Assembly (NCBI GenBank): GCA_024364735.1
Contig: JAGFNQ010002317.1
Coordinates: 269,405 to 333,404, forward strand
Length of the DNA: 64,000 bases
Reading direction: 5' to 3'
DNA from: Boesenbergia rotunda
Lineage: Eukaryota; Streptophyta; Magnoliopsida; Zingiberales; Zingiberaceae
Positions 1 through 11,752 of this stretch are shown in pieces. The notes beneath the pieces were generated by a model. That model did no database searches. It saw only the letters and a program-made list of their open reading frames with translations, and was not told the DNA's origin. A program made the translations under genes and the position numbers. The first letter of the stretch is position 1; every line of letters begins with the position of its first letter.

Positions 1-957
1 CTCGAGATCCGAAAGCTTCGGAGGTTGAGCAAAAATCTAACCGGAGGTGCCAATTAGCAACAGATAACTTCTCCAGAGTAGAGTAGGTGAGGACGCGTTC
101 CCTAGAAGAGGGAACAATACGCGTCGGTCTGACCTAGGATTTCATTTTGAAATCAAAAGTTAGGATCAGGCAACTTCGGCTATCAAACACGCATTCATTT
201 CATATATATTGTATGTTATTTGTATTTCTGACTAACCCTATGTTACAACTGAAGAAATTGGAGACCAGTAGCCTCCATAGCACTCGAGAGGTCTCAGGCA
301 CCTGAGAAGACGAGCGCTCAAGAAGTCTCAGGCGCCCGAGAGGTCTAGGGCGCCCCTATACATAAAACTCAGCCTGGGAGAGGCTGAGTTGGCGGCTGCT
401 GATTGGATGTGCCACATCACCAATAGAGGCACCCCAGAGCCACTAAGGTGCCCGAGAAGGATAGGATTTGGCCTTGGTCAGCGGATCACGACGCGGTTGA
501 ATCGCTGAGTTGGGGGCGCCCCTATAGGCACTCGGGCACCCAAGTGCTTATATAAAATGGGTTTCGAGCCACAACTTTCTATATCAGTTTTTCAATTCAT
601 TCATGCTCGAGTGTGCTATTTTAAAGTAATCCAGGAACTCCGAAACGCTACTCCGACAACAATGCGCTCTCCTTTTCATTTCAGTCAATGTTGTTGATTT
701 TAAGTTCATTTCTTTTATACTTAGAATTGCATATCTGTAACTATTTTGCGAACTTATAGAATTGCCCAAAGTAAATGGTTAAGGATTGTGGGCCTTGAAG
801 TAAGAGCTGTTACAAACTCTGATCCAAGTAAAAATAAAACATGTTAGCATTGATTTGATATGTATTTATTCATTCTGCTACATTTACTCCGTTCTAAATC
901 CGAGAATTTTTCGAATCAATATTCACACCCCCCCCCCCTTTATCGATCTTATCGATC
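1..957 (+). repeat. Decayed family A LTR (A1), cut by the window edge
   Basis: This stretch follows the order of the better-preserved A LTRs at 43533-45067 and 49995-51564. It has the 'gtaggtgaggacgcgttccc' block near 86, the GGGCGCCC-type dyads near 320-540, a TATA-like 'tatataaa' near 549 and the 'gaattgccc...gtgggccttg' block near 760-800. It ends in a C-tract at 920-942, where the A LTR 3' end lies, but the terminal GATCCAACA is lost and no primer site follows. It is strongly diverged, so probably old. The right end is approximate. Confidence 0.7.
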
Positions 958-1470
958 TCCCCTTTATATGTATTGTGCCTACCATGTGTTTGTGGAAATG
1001 TTTGAATAGTAAATACATGTAATTGTGAGAGTTTGGTTAGCACGTAAAGGGAGTGTCTGAGATCGTATACCCAGGGAACCCTCCGTAACAAAAGTATCCT
1101 TTTAACCAAACATCATGGGCATTACCTCGAAATGGAGGTCAATTCCTTAAAAGAGGTTAGCTAACACGACTTAATAGGTTTCTCAGAAACCTGTGTTAGG
1201 AAGTGTCTAATGTAACCTAAAGACGTATGACCTGGGAAACCTATATAGAGGTCAACCTTTAACCGGACTCTTTGGGTTATCTATTCTACTTAACAGCATT
1301 GGATGTCAAAGAGGGAAGCACTCTGGTGTGCTTCTGTAAGGCTAACACTAGTATATAATTAGGATCTCTACAAGGATATAGACATGGAGATAAGGATGTC
1401 AACAATACATAGGGCATCAACTAGCATTGTAGCGAAATTGAAATCCTGGATTTCACCCATCCATCCCTTC
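958..1470. other. Unclassified DNA, no gene seen
   Basis: I find no convincing coding frame, LTR end or tandem repeat here. It lies between the decayed A LTR and the SINE. Short ORFs are random in composition. It could be host intergenic DNA or an element I do not recognise. Confidence 0.5.
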
Positions 1471-1488
1471 TCTAAGGACCTAAGATCT

Positions 1489-1720
1489 TGCCCCTGGGGC
1501 TATGGTGCAACAACTAGTCACTATCCCAAGCATCCGCGGTTCAATCCCTAGCTACAGCGTATTTTGTAGGAATTTTTCCTCCAAATGGGGCACAAACCCT
1601 GGGACACTGAACTTATAGACCGCCCACTACGAGTGCTTCCCGATTTACCCTGGTGACCAGTGGAAAACTTTCATGGAGTCGGGTCGGTCACCCTAGGTTC
1701 GTCTGCTACCTGGTCCAACA
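1489..1720 (+). mobile_element. tRNA-derived SINE with 18-bp target-site duplication
   Basis: A 232-bp unit is bounded by a perfect 18-bp direct repeat, TCTAAGGACCTAAGATCT, at 1471-1488 and 1721-1738. This is the length expected for LINE-mediated target-primed insertion. The 5' part holds a good RNA polymerase III B box (GGTTCAATCCC, about 1541-1551), with a weak A-box-like stretch about 35-40 bases upstream (TGGTGCAACAAC). The body has no open frame. No poly-A tail is visible, and the 3' end reads CTGGTCCAACA. The target duplication is direct sequence evidence; the SINE assignment is inference from size, B box and duplication length. Confidence 0.75.
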
Positions 1721-1738
1721 TCTAAGGACCTAAGATCT

Positions 1739-3290
1739 ATCTCTCTTTTTCTCCCTCTTCTCTTCTTCTCCTCTCATTCTCTCTCCCTCTAGCAAGCTAT
1801 TATCTATCACGATCCAGCAAAGTCTAGATAGTTTGCCTTGCGAAATTGACTAGTACTTAATCAACAGTCCCTATGGATCGATATTTTTATTACTTGGTGA
1901 CGTTCCTATGCACTTGCGAATTCCACATCACCAAGACATCGTCTCACATTAATGATAAGAACTTCTTGGGTGATCTTCTATCAGACCAAGATTAGGTTGT
2001 AATTGAGGACATAAGTTTCGTCAGTGCACCATGTCACATCTCATGTCATATTATCCTTGTCAATCTTGGTAAGCCGATTTATATGTTGTTATAGTAATTA
2101 GTCTATCTTATGAATCATATCGCCTATCTTTGATTATCAGTGCTATTTAAACCATATCGATTGCAGGATACTGTTGCAAGCTATGGCCTACCTACCTCTA
2201 ACATAAAGCCATGTACTCAGCTAGTCGCTTCGCCGACTGGTCGTGTGTCCTTCAACAACATTCGTCCGACCGACCGATTGGCTTGGCAATACCGGTCAAT
2301 CGGGATAGCTACTCCGCCCTAGTCTGCCTGGACGCTCCGCGTGTCCTCCAACGAAGTGCATTCGACTGACCGATTGACTTGGCCAATTCGATCAAATGGC
2401 TATTCCTCCCCCTTGTTGTCCAAAAGTTCGGTCCGTTTTGACTTTCAAGGTCTTTGACTACACATCAGCCGCCATATGCCAGCATATGCCGACCGGATCA
2501 TCCTTATTTACCTGTTGGGATCGCGTTGGTCATACTCATGAGATTCGAAATCGGTTGTTTGTTATGGCTACTCATGACGACTTAGCGTCCTTCCATTATG
2601 ATGTCACTTATTCGATCATTGTAGGTCGCAAATTAACACGTGGATAAGTCTCACTCTACAACATGTACATGATCATCCCGATATGGGTTGGGTAGACAAG
2701 CATGTTCTATCATGAAGAGTTTAAATGTCACACCATCCTGGGACCCAAGCGTAATGAATCACACAAAGAATTTGGTCCATCAAGTCAATAAGGCGGGTAA
2801 AGTGCTCGAGCATAAGTTGGGGTACTCGAGCTACCTACGTACTAATGCAGAGAAGAGCCATGCATGTATGTTTAGGTTTGTTGTAAAGCTATCGGACGTC
2901 AATATGTGACAGAGCGGATCGATCCATAGTGGGTCAATGATTTGGTAGGATGGGGTCGGTGGACCTGTTATCTTGGCAGATTAGGAAATCCCCAACCCAC
3001 CCCAATCTATGGTTGGTTGCGAATTAGGCAAGTCAACCCACCGGCTTATCAAAAATTTTAAAAATATATATATTTTTAAAGTTTTACTTCGGAAGGATTT
3101 CATCAATCAAATTATCCAAAAATGTATATTTTAAATATAAATAGACACGAACAAATACTCATATTGGATGAAAAATATAATTTTTATTTTAAAATTATAA
3201 TAAGGAAAGATAATAAATTGACAAAAAATTTGACTTGTATATATTTCTCAACCCGCGGACTAACTCAAGCCCATTATGAGCCAACCTATG
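1739..3290. other. Unclassified DNA, possible old gypsy relic, no gene seen
   Basis: A pyrimidine-rich stretch (1739-1795) is followed near 1862-1920 by a short block, 'cagtccctatggatcgat' and then 'ttattacttggtgac', that resembles sequence near the ends of Athila/Tat-type gypsy LTRs. I cannot define LTR ends. The rest has only random short ORFs, and 3050-3240 is AT-rich. It ends where the family C LTR begins. Confidence 0.35.
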
Positions 3291-4317
3291 TGTTGGAACT
3301 TGGATGGCTAGAGAGGGCGGGTGAATATAGCCAGACACTTAAACTTTAGCACTATCGATTTTCTGCACCTCAAATGTTAGTAGCACAGTGGAAGCTAAAG
3401 GAAAACAGAGTATGCAGAAATGAACCCTAAGCTAAGTACAAATGCAAAACGCTAACAAGAGGATTTACAAGATTCGGGGATAACTTGCCCCTACTCCTTG
3501 GCGTGCCCTTAAGGTGGGCGATCCCTTGATCGTTGGCAGATCAAGCCCCGAAAAATTCGGATAGTGAGCAACCTCCTTCTCGGTGGAGTAACCTCTCCAC
3601 AGCGTTTCAACAGAGATAGAGTTTTGAGCACAATGAAACACAAGAAGGATCTTACAGAGCACTTAGGACAGCAAAAACCTAAGCAAACTTCTCACCGAGC
3701 TCCACCCAGCGCAGATCTCACGCAAGAACTCCCTTCTTCGTGTCTTCTCGCTGATGGACTCGCCAAGCTTCCTGGTTCTTCTTCCAAATGCTCAAGTAAC
3801 AGAGGTTGCTTTAGACAGTAGAGTAATCGCAATTGCTTGCTCAAGATGATGGAACCACTGATCGTACAAGCATAATGTGGAGAACTTATCACGTAGCAAC
3901 AAGTCTCGCAAGAAGTCTGTTTAGCCAAAAACTACTCCCCTCTTTTCCACTATGCAGCTTAAGTCACTCCACTGATTGCCAGGTCATCTCACTGCAGCCT
4001 CCAGCTGCTCACCTGCAACCACCAGCCTGCTGAGCTCTCCTGGACTCCCTAAGCATCCCCTCAGACCAGCCCCAGTCAGCAGCTCCAGCCAGCGCCAGCG
4101 TCCGTTGCAACCTGAGATGGCAAATGGAAAAACCTGCTCCAAGGAAAGACCTCCATTGACTCTCCTTGAGTGTTTGAATCCATCCCTGTAACCTGCACAC
4201 TTAATCAGAGCATTAGCACAGCAAATCAGCAGTGAATCAAGTATCAGAGATTAAGCGCAGAGAAATCAGATGTGTTCAGACGCGATCAGAGCGTCTGGCA
4301 GTGCATTTTGAATTAAA

Positions 4318-4985
4318 GTGATCGGTCACCGGACCGATCAGAGAGCCTCCTGATCGGTCACCAGACCGATCAGAGAGCCTCCTGATCGGTCACCAGACCG
4401 ATCAGAGTGGGTTCAGACCGATCAGACTCCATCCTGATCGGTCCCTAACGCTCAATCAGAAATCGTGATTTCTCCGGGACTCTCCGGGACCGATCACCAG
4501 ACCGATCCCAGGTTGTGGATCGGTCACCAGACCGATCCACCCCTTTGCAGGGTGATTTCTTAGCTTCGCAGTCCAACCCTCCTGATCGGTCACCAGACCG
4601 ATCAGGGCATGCTCAGACCGATCAGGCTCCATCCTGATCGATCATAGTGAGGAACTCGCGATACTTGTTCATTTACCAGAACGATCCGAACAGTGTTCCT
4701 GATCGGTCACCAGACCGATCAGGAGCCAAGCAGTAAGGGGAACCAAAACCCACTATATGCTTCCTGATCGGTCACCAGACCGATCAGGAGTAGAGCAGTG
4801 AGCGAACTGCATGCTCCCTGATCGGTCACTAGACCGATCAGGAGCCAAGCAGCAGGTTCCCAACCTCACTGTGTGCTCCCTGATCGGTCACCAGTCCGAT
4901 CAGTCATCGCTGGATCGGTCACCAGACCGATCCACGAAGGAGCACCGTGCCAACTTCCCTGATCGGTCACCAGACCGATCCAGGG
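4318..4985 (-). repeat. Array of GATCGGTC...GACCGATC hairpins in LTR C
   Basis: More than ten copies of a dyad with the core GATCGGTCACCAGACCGATC are scattered here. Each can fold into a stem of 8-11 bp with a loop of about 4-6 bases. Flanks often extend the pairing (CCTGATCGG with CCGATCAGG; GGATCGG with CCGATCC). Spacing is irregular, 30-90 bp. The same dyads recur at 25297-25760, in C 3' regions (5990-6425, 19908-20166) and, in two copies, in a gypsy LTR near 33115-33170. Confidence 0.9.
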
Positions 4986-5346
4986 ACTCCAACCTAGCCC
5001 TCCAAGCTAGGATTTCATCCAACCTAGCACTCCAAGCTAGGACCTGACCCTCCAAGCCAGGATTTCATCAACCTAGCCCTCCAAGCTAGAACTTGACCCT
5101 CCAAGCCAGGACTTTTTCACACCTAACCCTCCAGGTTAGGACTTTTCAACACCTAGCCCTCCAAGCTAGGACTTTTCACACCTAACCCTCCAGGTTAGGA
5201 CTTTAGCCCTCCAATCTAAAACTGTTCACACCTAACCCTCCAGGTTAGGACTTTTCCACACCTAACCCTCCAGGTTAGGACTTTTCACACCTAGCCCTCC
5301 AAGCTAGGACTTTTCTCACACCTAACCCTCCAGGTTAGGACTTTTC
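4985..5346 (-). repeat. Array of CCTARC-TTGGAGG-GYTAGG hairpins in LTR C
   Basis: About a dozen units are read on the minus strand as CCTAGC or CCTAAC, a constant loop TTGGAGG, then GCTAGG or GTTAGG. Both arms change together, so pairing is kept. Units are spaced by short A- or T-rich linkers. The array lies at the U3 start, next to the LTR end at 5455. Confidence 0.88.
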
Positions 5347-5455
5347 AAGACCGTGCCTAATCCCCGATCAGGACTTAATCTCAATCATAATTATCAACCT
5401 AAACTAAAATCGGTGTCAACACCAAAACAACAATCAGGGTCAGACTGCATCAACA

Positions 5456-5470
5456 ATCTCCCTCTTTTTA
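5456..5470 (-). other. Polypurine tract of C1
   Basis: On the minus strand the bases next to the 3' LTR read AAAAAGAGGGAGAT, a normal plus-strand primer for copia elements. More GGGGGAG-like tracts lie further inside (near 5545, 5594 and 5650), the multiple-tract pattern described for Sireviruses. Confidence 0.8.
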
Positions 5471-6961
5471 TTATTTGACGACCTGATTTTAAATTTAGGG
5501 ATTTGAAGTCAATTTTCTCAAATTTCAGAATCATAGGAGAATCAGGATCCTCCCCCTACAACATAATCATCCTAAACTTAACCAACCACACTCTCCCCCT
5601 TTGTCAAATACCGAAAAGGGTGTAGATAGGTTGTTAAGTTTAAACATACTCCCCCTCAACCCTAGGGGTATCCCAAAATAACAAAAGATTTGATATAATT
5701 TTGAAAGCATATGAAAATATATGATAAATATAAAGCATGGCAAGACAATCATATGTATCATATTAAGTCATAAGCATAGCAATGCATATTAAGGCATACA
5801 TGATAGCAATCATATGAACAACCATAAAAACCAACAATAAGCATAATATAGTAAAACAAAAAAAAAACAGTCATAGCAGATGCAGCACATCGCAGGAAAA
5901 GAGTTTCGGCGCTAGGGCTTGGGAGATGAGGGGTTTCGGAGGAATTAATCGGTTGGTGGATCAGTCCACAAACCGTAATTTAATGTGATTGAACGGATCA
6001 CCGTTCGATCTGGGAGTGCCCAGACCGATCAGGCTCTGGCCTGATCGTACTGGCTGGGGTCCTGATCGGTCGGGTGACCGATCAGGCAGGCTCCTCATCG
6101 ATCGGCTGATTGATCAGGAAGCGAACAGTAGGTTTGGAGGTTTTTCCGTGAGCCCCCTGATCGATCTGTGGACTGATCACCACAGGGTGCCAGATCGGTC
6201 TAGGGACCGATCCAGGCCAACACAGAATGTTTGGTCAATTTTTCGAGAAGTGTTCTGCGACCCCTCTGATCGGTCTGTGGACCGATCACCACGGGGAGGT
6301 CCAGATCGGTCCGGGGCCCGATTCAGACCAACCCAGAGAAATTTCTATAGTTAATCACGAAACATCTTGATCGGTCCGTTGGACCGATCAATCCTACTCC
6401 TGATCGGTCCGGTGACCGATCAGGCTTCCTGATTTTTTCTGATACGATCTGAAACTTTCAGTTTCAGACTTTCAAATGATTTTCTAACAAGATCTAATGA
6501 AAGTTATTGATCTTGGAAGTGATCCCATGCCTATACTTGATCCCTGAAGAAGGATCAAAGGTCCTTATGAGTTTAACAATCACTTTGCTCCACCCAAGTG
6601 GAGTCAAACTCAATCAACAAACATTCAAGCAATTTCAAGCAAGTTTGTACCAAATTCAAGTCTCCAATCAAGTTTTCTTGATTGGAATGTCCAAGTATGA
6701 TCATGGAGCCAAGTACACATATGTTATGCATTGGTTTTCCCCATACTTGGTCACCGAAGTAATTTTTATCTCGTCAACCCAATATCTCAAGGGATGCATT
6801 GACATTTTGAGAAATTAAGTTGATCCTAGCATCTCACCCCATTTCTAGCAAACAAAAACGTTTTGGTAAACCTTATAGTTTGTGTGAGATGTCCCCAAGT
6901 TACCCAATTGTTTTCCAACAATTCGAATTGATCATGAAGGGTTTTGAATGCATTTTGATGT
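5471..6961 (-). other. 3' noncoding region of C1, third ORF deleted
   Basis: There is no good coding frame between the pol stop and the purine tract. The part at 5885-6425, read on the minus strand, matches the plus-strand block at 19908-20240 that precedes the third ORF in C2: GATCGGTC dyads, then a 'ggttggtgga...ccaaccg' dyad, then 'aagccctagc' and 'gcgccgaa'. After that block C1 jumps directly to sequence matching the region after the ORF in C2 (24470-24823). The third ORF therefore seems to have been lost from C1. Confidence 0.7.
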
Positions 6962-8986
6962 CTATAAAGCGCGACACATTCCCAACTCCCTTCTTAAGAA
7001 GCTAAACTCATTTTCGGGGAGTGGTTTAGTGAAAATGTCCGCTAGATTTGATTTGGACTCTACATATGAGAGTACAACATCTCCCCTAGCAACATGATCC
7101 CTAATGAAGTGGTGACGCACTTCAATATGTTTGGTTCTAGAGTGATGGACCGGATTCTTGGTTAGGTTAATTGTGCTAATGTTGTCACACAACACTTGCA
7201 CACCCTTATAGCTTAATCCATAGTCCTCTAGAGTATGAATCATCCACAACAATTGCGATATACTCTCTCCCATGGTGATATATTCTGCCTCGGTCGTGGA
7301 GAGAGCAACACAATGTTGCTTCCGACTTGACCAACTTACCAATGATGATCCTAGGAATTGGCAACCGTCACTTGTGCTTTTCTGATCCAACTTGCATTCA
7401 GCATAGTCGGAATCAGTGTAGCCAATTAGGTCAAACGATTCGGTACGGGGGTACCAAAGACCAACTCCAATTGTGCCCTTAAGGTATCTCAAAATTCTCT
7501 TGACAGCAATTAAGTGAGATTCCTTGGCACAAACTTGATACCTAGCGCACATACCCATAGCAAAAAGTATGTCAGGTCGACTAGCTGTGAGGTATAGCAG
7601 ACTACCTATCATGCTCTGATATTGAGTCAAATCAACAGGTTTACCACTCTCATCATTGTCTAATCTTGTGTTTGTAGCCATGGGAGTGGTTACCTCTTTT
7701 GAATCACTCATGTTGAACTTTCGAAGCATCTCTTGAGTATACTTTGATTGGTGCACATGGATTCCGTCACGAGTTTGCTTGATTTCAAGTCCAAGGAAGA
7801 AAGTCAACTCTCCCACTAGACTCATTTCAAATTCACTCTCCATGTGTCCAATAAACTCATTTAAATAGCCCTTGTTGTTTGAGCCACAAATTATGTCATC
7901 GACATATACTTGGGCTACAAAAATATTATCACCATCTCTACGTAGAAATAGTGTAAGATTTATTTGGCCTCTAACAAAGCCTTTTTTAATTAGGAACGTT
8001 GACAACCACTCATACCAAGCTCGGGGTGCTTGTTTGAGGCCATAAAGTGTCTTCTTGAGCTTAAATACGTGGTTTGGGAATTCGGTACTCTCAAACCTCG
8101 GAGGTTGTTCGACATAGACCTCTTCCCTTATTAAACCATTTAGAAAAGTCGATTTGACATCCATTTGATATAGCTTGAAACCCCGATGTGCTGCAAATGC
8201 AAGCATCAATCGGATGGACTCTAATCGGGCCACGAGAGCATAGGTCTCATCATAATCAAGGCCTTCAACTTGACTGTAGCCCTTGGCTACTAAGTGTGCC
8301 TAGTTTCTTATGATTTCTCCCTTATGGTTCAATTTGTTTTTGAAGACCCATTTGGTTCCAATAATGGTGGTCTTCTTAGGTCTAGGGACTAAGTCCCAAA
8401 CTTGACTTCTTTCGAATTGACCTAGTTCATCTTGCATGGCAATGATCCAATCAGGATCATTTAATGCTTCATCAATTTTCCTAGGTTCAATTTTTGAAAT
8501 TAAGGCAACTTCATTAGCCTCATTCCTAAAAAATGATCTAGTCCTAACCCCATGATGGATGTCTCCAACAATTTGGTCTTGGGGATGACTAGAGGCTAAC
8601 CTAGTTTGCCTTGGTGTTGGTGGTGCTTCTTGAATGATTTCACTAAACACTAGCTCAGCCTCAGGATCCGACTGATCTATAATTTGTCTAGGCTCACCGT
8701 CATCAAACTCATCACCACCATCTACAACATTTGGACTTTCATCCAAACTCAGTTGCCTGAGTTCGAATTGAGCTCCTTCAACATCTTCTGATTGATCATT
8801 TGCTTTTGAAATTTCTTCAAAAACAACATCAGAGGATTCTTCAACTAATCTAGATTTCTTATTGTAGACTCGGTAGGCTTTGTTAACTAGGGAGTACCCT
8901 ACCAGTATCCCTTCATCAGCCTTTGCCGTGAACTTTCCTAGGTGATCCTTGGTGTTTAGAATAAACACCTTACAGCCAAACACCCT
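6962..8986 (-). pseudogene. C1 pol: reverse transcriptase and RNase H
   Basis: This is the copia reverse transcriptase domain followed by RNase H. The catalytic YVDD lies at 7895-7906, and the typical motifs LYGLKQAPRAWY and RTKHIEVRHHF are present. The C-terminal end SNLADIFTKPLPE is the usual end of Ty1/copia polyproteins. It is in the same frame as the integrase C-terminal part and broken by TAG at 8300-8302, where relatives have a lysine codon. The start of this segment is the frameshift near 8987. Motif spacing and wording fit the SIRE/Maximus lineage (inference). Confidence 0.9.
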
Positions 8987-10386
8987 AAATGTTTGACCGT
9001 AGGTGGTTTTCCAAACCAAAGTTCATGAGGAGTCTTTCCTAAGAATCTATGAATAAGGACTCGATTTTGAACGTAGCAAACTGTGTTCACAGCTTCAGCC
9101 CATAAGTACCCCGGTAATGAGTACTCATTGAGCATACTTCGTGCAGCCTCTTGCAGGACTCGGTTCTTCCTCTCTACAACACCATTTTGTTGTGGTGTTC
9201 TAGGAGTGGAGAACTCATGTCTATACCCTCTATCTTGACAAAATTCTAAAAATCGTTGGTTTTGAAATTCACCTCCATGATCACTTCTTATTGTCTTAAT
9301 AGTTGATGATTTCTCATTTTCAACTCTTCTACAAAAAGAAATAAAAACATCTAAGGTTTGATCCTTATATTTAAGAAAATAAGTCCATGTATATCTAGTA
9401 AAATCATCAATGATAACAAAGCAATATCTACTATCATTCAATGATATAATAGTGCTACAATCAAACAAGTCCATGTGAAGTAAATCTAATGCGGTAGAAG
9501 TACTTACAGTGCTTTTACCTTTATGTGCAGATTTTGTTTGCTTACCCATTTGACATGCATCACAAAGTTTGTCCTTTTCATACTTGATGCTTGGTAAGTC
9601 ACGAACTAATCCCTTGTTGGCCAACTTCCGGATATTCTTCATGTTCACATGTGCTAGCCTCCGGTGCCAAAGGGTGGACTCGTCTTCTTTTGACATGAGA
9701 CACTTATCAAAAGCATTAGTAGCACTTTTAAATGAAACTTGGTAAATATTATCTATTCTTGTTCCTACTAGTACCGTGTCTAATGTGTCATGTTGTCTAA
9801 CTAGACATTGACTTGATTGAAAATCAATTGTGTAACCCGCATCACACAATTGACTGACACTTAAGAGATTAAATGTCATCCCCTTGACTAGAAGGACATT
9901 CTTAATCCTAAGACATTCGGATATTTGAATGTCTCCTATTCCTATGACCTTAAGACTACCATTGTTACCAAAGGAAACATTACCTCTACTTTTTCTTTGA
10001 AGTGTGGTAAACAATGATTTATCCCCGGTCATGTGTTTGGAGCACCCACTATCAACGAACCAAGTTGATAGATGCTCCCCCTCAATCACAACCTACATAA
10101 TTCGAAAAATAGAAGTTTTAGGTACCCAAACCTTGGGACCTAAAATACCTACTAAGCAAGACTTAGGCACCCATGCCTTGACTACTTTCCTTTGAGCCCT
10201 AGGTGTCTTAGATTGTCTAACATCAACCCTAGACATTAAGGACACAAATGATGGTTCTTTGGGTTGGTAACCAATACCGGCCCTATTGTAGACTGCCCTT
10301 TAGGCATTCAAAATCATGTCTAAGGTTTTTGAGCTTGTTGAGAATTTCTTAAGAACACTCTTGAGTCTCTCAACTTCACTCTTCAA
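8987..10386 (-). pseudogene. C1 pol: protease, gag-pre-integrase and integrase core
   Basis: After a low-complexity gag-pol linker, an aspartic protease motif (WFVDSGCSKHMTG) appears near 10020-10060. Next come a gag-pre-integrase HHCC finger (HRRLAH ... CDACQMGK) and the integrase core with its three acidic residues in LLHMDLFD, SDHGGEF and NGVVERKN. Stops TAA at 10300-10302 and TAG at 10093-10095 interrupt the linker. A one-base-type frameshift near 8987-8990, inside the motif FGCKVF, moves the rest of pol to another frame. All other parts share the gag frame, so the original was one gag-pol polyprotein. Confidence 0.88.
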
Positions 10387-11694
10387 TTATTTGTTTTCAT
10401 CCTCTAACAATTCAATATGCAGATCATCAACATTCTCATCCCTAGAGGACTTCAATTGTTCAACTTCAATTTGCAATGATTTAACCTTAACTTTTGACTT
10501 TTTCAACATATTGGTTAAGCATGCAATTGCTCTATAGCATTTCTCAAGTTCAGGAGTGATTACCTCTTCATCATCCGAAGATGATGAAGCCACGTTTGAG
10601 GAGTCACTCGATTCATCACTGCTTTCTTGATCTTCCAATGCCATGAGTGCCACATGCCGTGTACTCTTCTCCTCCTTCTCTTCATCAGACGAACTTGAGG
10701 ATGATTCATCCCAAGTGGCCTTCAAGGCCTTCTTCTTCATTTTGGATCTATCCTCCTTCTTCTTGAGTTTTGGGCAGTCCTTCTTAAAGTGCTCTTTCTT
10801 GCTACACTCATAGCAAGTAATATTATTCTTATCAAGCTTAACTTCACTTGGGTTACCTTTACCCTTGAAGCGTCGACCCTTCCTCATCATCCTTCTAACG
10901 AAATTGGCCATCTCGGAGGAAGAAGAGCCGCTGCCATCCTCCTCGGATTTGGACTCGGATTCGGATGAAGATGAGGATGAGGAGACTTCCTTCTCCTTCT
11001 TCTTCTCCTTCTTCTTCTTGTTCTTTTCTCCTACAACTAAGGCAATCCCCTTCTCCTTGGGGCCTTTGTTAGCCATTTCATGCAATTCAATTTCACAAAA
11101 TAAATCATCTAATTTGACAATTGATAAGTCCTTGGAAACTTTGTAGGCATCCACCATGGATGACCACAAAGCATTCTTTGGAAAGGCTTTCAACACATAC
11201 CTCACAAGGTCACGGTTTTCGACCTTTTCATCTATGGAATGAAGACCGTTGAGGACTTCCTTGAACTTACCATGTAGCTCACTTACGGTTTCATTCTCCT
11301 TCATGGAGAGGTTTTGGAGTTGGTTGAGGAACAAATCCCTCTTGGCGATTCTCGAATCTCGGGTGCCCTCATGGAGATCAATGAGTTTATTCCACAAATC
11401 TTTTGCACTTGTGAAGGGACCAACCTTGATGAGTTGGTCTTTGTTCATGCCACATTGTAAGGTCACCACCGCCTTCGCGTCGGTTTCACTCTTCCGAGTT
11501 TGCTCAGCCGTCCAACGCCATGATTCTAATTCTTTGCCTTCATCATCCTTTGGAGGGGAAAAACCCTCCTTCACAGCGAACCAAGTGTTGATATCCATCT
11601 TTAGATAGTACTCCATCTTCGATCTCCAATATTAAAAATCTGCTCCATCGAAGAAGGGAGGTCGGGTGGTGGAAAAACCTTCTCTCAAAGCCAT
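10387..11694 (-). pseudogene. C1 gag (copia gag-polypeptide with CCHC zinc knuckle)
   Basis: This is the capsid/nucleocapsid protein of the element. I place the start at the ATG at 11694-11692, because relatives (18168, 30377) begin with the same GFSTxRPPxF motif. In this copy TAA replaces codon 21 (11634-11632), so the visible open frame starts only at 11616. It has a PF14223-like gag core (LHEGT ... LFLNQL ... VENRDLVRYVLKAFP), Lys/Glu- and Ser-rich linkers, and a CX2CX4HX4C knuckle (CYECSKKEHFKKDC) near 10795-10840. A further TAA at 10389-10387 separates it from pol in the same frame. Confidence 0.88.
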
Positions 11695-11738
11695 TGTAGT
11701 TGACTCTCGGTTGTTAATCCGCTTGTACAGAGCCCCAA

Positions 11739-11750
11739 GCTCTGATACCA
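11739..11750 (-). other. C1 primer binding site (tRNA-iMet)
   Basis: The plus strand reads GCTCTGATACCA, so the minus strand is TGGTATCAGAGC, complementary to the 3' end of plant initiator tRNA-Met. It lies two bases from the LTR end. Confidence 0.93.
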
Positions 11751-11752
11751 CT

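Larger units (their letters stand above)
3291..5455 (-). repeat. 3' LTR of C1, 2165 bp
   Basis: The LTR has TG...CA ends: on the plus strand it starts TGTTGGAACTTGG and ends CTGCATCAACA. The first 195 bp recur at 11753-11947 beside the primer site, which defines the end. On the minus strand it begins with the CCTARC hairpin array, then the GATCGGTC array, then the transcript region. Part of the same LTR recurs in plus orientation at 24824-25811. Confidence 0.88.

Noticed and set aside
4985..5346. Possible CRISPR-like array (short repeats with spacers)
   Set aside because: The repeats are hairpins inside a plant LTR, the spacers are near-identical linkers and no cas gene exists; the window is eukaryotic.
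5989..6354. 121-codon plus-strand ORF across the GATCGGTC dyads
   Set aside because: It is antisense to the 3' region of C1 and made of dyad repeats, with no domain.
10865..11608. Plus-strand ORFs opposite C1 gag
   Set aside because: They are shadows of the Ser/Glu-rich gag coding sequence on the minus strand.
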